A stretch of 23,879 nt of DNA from Spongospora subterranea (Eukaryota > Endomyxa > Phytomyxea > Plasmodiophorida > Plasmodiophoridae): contig OUQQ01000288.1 in NCBI GenBank assembly GCA_900404475.1, positions 1 through 23,879 of the forward strand, given 5' to 3'. A program made the translations under genes and the position numbers. Of the stretch, positions 21,187 through 23,879 are shown piece by piece (within the stretch, counting starts at the first letter, position 1; every line of letters starts with the position of its first letter). The notes beneath the pieces were generated by a model, which was not told the DNA's origin, searched no databases, and saw only the letters and a list, made by a program, of their open reading frames with translations.

Positions 21187-21826
21187 ATGAGCACTGAGGA
21201 ACAGCAGGCTGATGAGCCCGTTTCTAAGGACGTGCCTCGGGACGCCGTTTGCATTGACGCCATCCTTAGATCGATGGGAGTGGTAGAATACGAACCCAGA
21301 ATTATACACCAACTTCTAGAATTCATGCATCGTATAAATCCAGTCACCTTCTATTTTAGTTTGACAGTTTGCGCTTTCTCCATATTTAATATCGGTTGTG
21401 GCAAACGACTATTGCCGGCTTTGATTGCTTCAAAATTATTAGTTAAGTTTACTTGTTTTCGGCGTCAGTTGTTTATGTATCGGTTTATTTTGTCAGGTCA
21501 CGTTTGCGAGGTGGTTAATGATGCACAAATGTACCAGCAACATGCCGGAAGGTCTAAAATGGACATATCGGATATTCGCCTCGCGATTCAGACCAAAATG
21601 AACTTCGCGTTTGTGCAACCTCCTCAGAGGGAGGTCGGAAATCGGAACATTTTCTGGGAATCGCGGAGGTTAAAGTGACAATACTGTACAGGTCCTGCAT
21701 GCTATCGCCTTGGAAGGCAATTCCCAAGCGCTCCCGGTTATCGATCCAGAGCGAGTCGGGCTACGAATCCCCCCGGAACAGTATTGCCTCACAGCAACCA
21801 ATTATATCGTGCAACCAAAAAAATAA
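21187..21826 (+). CDS. TAF9: TAF9, histone-fold subunit of TFIID and SAGA
   Basis: TAF9 pairs with TAF6 through an H3-like histone fold in the nuclear TFIID and SAGA complexes that start RNA polymerase II transcription. Exons 21187-21331, 21497-21633 and 21692-21826 join in frame to 138 residues. The histone fold (about 15-82) reads PRDAVCIDAILRSMGVVEYE, then RIIHQLLEFMHR, CEVVNDAQMYQQHA and MDISDIRLAIQ. After the fold come FVQPPQRE and the conserved C-terminal block LPVIDPERVGLRIPPEQYC and LTATNY, which ends the protein. Metazoan TAF9 continues past this block; here it stops at once, making a minimal form. Intron 1 (165 nt) is three times the usual size in this window. The final codons overlap an AATAAA, a possible poly(A) signal. 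The gene is divergent from the unrecognised - strand gene and converges on the MED9-like gene with 74 bases between stops. Confidence 0.95.
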
Positions 21827-21900
21827 ACTCGATGCTATTTTAAAACTACACTTTTGACACATTTCTATAAACACTTCTGGGTTCGGAAATAATTAAGAAT

Positions 21901-22317
21901 TTACAGGAAATCTGACATGGCAACGTCGCTGTCTTCTTCGGGTATTAGATCAAACCTGCGAGCAATTTGTCTGTCGAATGGGCAGGTTTAGTCAATCCAT
22001 CACGTTGTGCAAATGATATCGTCCCTACATTTTTGCTGCAAGCATTCTGTGCAGGCGGTGCAGCTCTGTTTCAAGCTCATCATGCGATTTATGAAGAGGA
22101 TCTAACCTCTTTACAATATCTCTGCACGATTCTAATTGTTTTGCGAAATCTTCGGCCTTTGAAAGTATCAGCTAAAATTCCGGAAATCAGAAGCACGTAC
22201 TGCTTGGGAAACTGCTTTTTCAGATTCTTGCTCCTTGCATTTGCTTAAAATGTTTGCTATAGGTGTGAGTAAATCGAAACTGGCTGCTATCTCAGCGGCG
22301 GTTAACGTCCTGGCCAT
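21901..22317 (-). CDS. Probable Mediator subunit 9 (MED9/Cse2-like)
   Basis: Small coiled-coil protein of 104 residues in three exons: 22317-22201, 22156-22029 and 21970-21901. Introns of 44 and 58 nt carry branch-like motifs (CTGATAC, TGACTAAAC). The pattern fits MED9, a middle-module subunit of Mediator: an N-terminal hydrophobic stretch (FDLLTPIANILSKC), then a helix with LESCRDIVKRLDPL and DELETELHRLHRML. An acidic tail IPEEDSDVAMSDFL ends the protein. MED9 is short and weakly conserved, so the call rests on length, helix layout and the spaced Leu/Arg pattern; another small coiled-coil protein remains possible. It converges with TAF9 and is divergent from BDP1. Confidence 0.55.
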
Positions 22318-22763
22318 CGAACAATATACGCTTCAAATCAAATCAACCCAGTGGTCACCGGGAGTGATGATTAGTGCGTCCGTCAATGACACTTTTGTGA
22401 ACAAACGAAACCAATCCCCCCGGCCCAAGGGTTGGCGAAAAAACCATCGGTAACGCTAAGTAGAGCAACATGACACCGTTTTATTCGAAGACATCGAATG
22501 AAGATACAATGCCTGTCGTTTTTGTTGATAGATGAGATGATAATTAGCAAAATCCGAAGCGTTGTTTACTTTTTTAAAAATTCAGAAATGATGATCAGTC
22601 CAAAAGGCATTTGCCAATCGTGAACGATATGGCCTATTTAATCGTTTGTTACGTTTGAGCCATTCCCGTTTACAGAACAATTTTTGTGTTAATCCGCGCA
22701 GTTTGTGGATTTGCGCAGTGATTCACTATCGGCCAGATAAAATCTCAGAAGGATGCTGACAAG
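22318..22763. promoter_or_regulatory. Divergent intergenic region, MED9-like and BDP1
   Basis: These 446 bases separate two outward-facing genes and presumably hold both promoters. A frame at 22235-22453 (+) is antisense to MED9-like exon 1 in part and has no motif. The half nearer BDP1 is A/T-rich. No defined element is recognisable. Confidence 0.45.
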
Positions 22764-23690
22764 ATGACACAAACACCTTCAGATAGGGCGTCTAAGCGTT
22801 TACGGGTTACTGAGCCAACACCTGAAGCCCTCAATTCAGCGAAGAATCGTCTTCCGCTTCAGCCGGAACCTACAGACTTAGAGGAAGAACCTGCAGGGGC
22901 TTCTGGACAAACCCGAACTTTACGCGAAATCATCATGGATCAGAAATCAGGGGTCTGGAGCAAATCAGCCCTGGAAGGCCAAAGAACCAAATCGAAAAAG
23001 CTATCTGCGCCAGAAAACGATCAGGTAGATGAAGTTAGTGTAGGCGAGGAAAGCGTTGTCGGGGCTATACCCGAGCCTGCAACAACTCGAGCGCCTCAAG
23101 TTCGCATCATCGATGGGCGGATTGTTCTTGATCAGTCATCGCTAACCTTTACCACGGGGCCGTCAGTTCCACAAGGACTTCGATCGGTAGTTGATGAGGG
23201 TTCATCAGGTAAAGTCGTGAATTCCAGTTCGTTCACCAAAAGATCGGCTAGTAAACGATGGGATGCGGCGTCCACTGATCGGTTCTACAATTGTTTATCG
23301 AAATATGGGACCGATTTTTCCATGATTGCAGAGCTGTTTCCGGATCGTACTCGAAAGCATATTCACAATAAGTTTAAACTGGAAGAAAGACAGGATCCAT
23401 GCCGTGTGGACGCGGCGCTATTCAACCGAAGACCAGTTGACTTGGACGATTTTCCCATCAAGGTTCGCGAAGATGTTGTTGAGATTAGTGAGGAGGGTTT
23501 ACAAATCGTCGATGAGACGCCTGGACCTACCGAAGGCTCAAGTGAGGGCAATGAGGGCGCGGTATTATCCGAGGCCGAACTCAACGAAACTGATCGGGAT
23601 GGAGAAACTGGTTACAACAGCGCAGAGCAACTTGACGAGGACAGTAGCAGTCATGAGAATCGTGAAATACTTGACGAGATCCTTTCATGA
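22764..23690 (+). CDS. BDP1: BDP1 (TFIIIB B'' subunit), SANT-domain protein
   Basis: BDP1 joins TBP and BRF1 to form TFIIIB, which places RNA polymerase III on tRNA and 5S genes in the nucleus. The gene is intronless, 308 residues, starting at an ATG with A at -3. Diagnostic blocks are PQVRIIDGRIVLDQSSL (111-127), found before the SANT domain in BDP1 proteins, and the extended SANT domain (about 165-215) with KRWDAASTDRFYNCLSKYGT, DFSMIAELFPDRTRKHIHNK and FKLEER. A short basic N-terminus (ASKRLR, residues 9-14) and a long acidic Ser/Glu-rich tail (about 235-308) flank these. It is clearly shorter than yeast Bdp1 (594 residues), with little outside the conserved core. It is the only other intronless gene here besides the Kazal gene. 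Confidence 0.93.
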   Translation: MTQTPSDRASKRLRVTEPTPEALNSAKNRLPLQPEPTDLEEEPAGASGQTRTLREIIMDQKSGVWSKSALEGQRTKSKKLSAPENDQVDEVSVGEESVVGAIPEPATTRAPQVRIIDGRIVLDQSSLTFTTGPSVPQGLRSVVDEGSSGKVVNSSSFTKRSASKRWDAASTDRFYNCLSKYGTDFSMIAELFPDRTRKHIHNKFKLEERQDPCRVDAALFNRRPVDLDDFPIKVREDVVEISEEGLQIVDETPGPTEGSSEGNEGAVLSEAELNETDRDGETGYNSAEQLDEDSSSHENREILDEILS

Positions 23691-23789
23691 TATTATAAAT
23701 ATTGTACGTTAAGAGGTGACGCAGACATCATCGTCTCTTAATCTAACAGATGGTGTTCGCAATATAGACCAGAACTGTTGACCAGAATA

Positions 23790-23879
23790 TTAGGAAACAT
23801 GTATTACGATTGGTAGAAGAACAATTGCTCGAACCAACGATCCAAGCATATCGATGTTCGATATCATTTCGTTCGCGAA
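23790..23879 (-). CDS. Possible C-terminal end of a gene running off the right edge
   Basis: On the - strand a frame is open from the window edge to a TAA at 23792-23790 and reads NEMISNIDMLGSLVRAIVLL near its end. It would converge on BDP1 with about 100 bases between stops, a spacing typical of this window. At 29 codons it is too short to prove coding, and I do not recognise it. Confidence 0.2.
   Translation of the reverse strand, partial: FANEMISNIDMLGSLVRAIVLLPIVIHVS

Noticed and set aside
21967..22248. 93-codon + strand frame
   Set aside because: Antisense to the MED9-like exons, whose three-exon frame is intact.
23825..23860. B-box-like GGTTCGAG on the - strand, suggesting a tRNA
   Set aside because: The flanking bases do not form a five-pair T stem, and no A box or cloverleaf could be drawn.

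Overview
The window looks like nuclear DNA of a gene-dense eukaryote, most likely an early-diverging, flagellated (zoosporic, chytrid-like) fungus. Almost every gene is cut by GT-AG introns of about 38-62 nt whose branch-like CTRAY motifs sit close to the acceptor. The stearoyl-CoA desaturase carries a C-terminal cytochrome b5 domain, as in fungal OLE1. A CEP350-like centrosome/basal-body protein and an SCFD2-like SM protein fit a fungus that keeps centrioles better than a yeast or mould. This placement is inference; no rRNA or other phylogenetic marker is present.

Layout, left to right. (1) + strand: a NIPA-type magnesium transporter (834-2258, one intron) and a secreted TIMP-like/Kazal protein (2645-3988). 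(2) - strand: a delta-9 desaturase-cytochrome b5 fusion in seven exons (5848-4372). (3) A 1.9 kb stretch (5849-7757) with only one doubtful small ORF. (4) - strand: a 15-exon gene (15762-7758) for a CEP350/CAP350-like protein of about 2360 residues. Its largest exon holds an array of about 75-residue tandem repeats and is broken in this assembly by a single N next to an exact 216-bp duplication. (5) - strand: an 11-exon SCFD2-like Sec1/Munc18 gene (18464-16077), an F-box/LRR gene (19971-18658) and an unrecognised multi-exon gene (about 21077-20069). (6) Right end: TAF9 (+, 21187-21826), a MED9-like Mediator subunit (-, 22317-21901) and the TFIIIB subunit BDP1 (+, 22764-23690).

These are mostly separate housekeeping genes, not an operon or an integrated element. 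Loose themes are lipid and ion membrane functions at the left, centrosome and vesicle traffic in the middle, and a chance group of RNA polymerase II/III initiation factors at the right. No transposon, virus, CRISPR array or tRNA/rRNA gene was found. The most informative points are the reconstructed CEP350-like gene with its repeat array, the assembly break inside it, and the SCFD2-like gene. Exon boundaries were read by eye from splice motifs and reading-frame continuity, so individual junctions may be off by a few bases.
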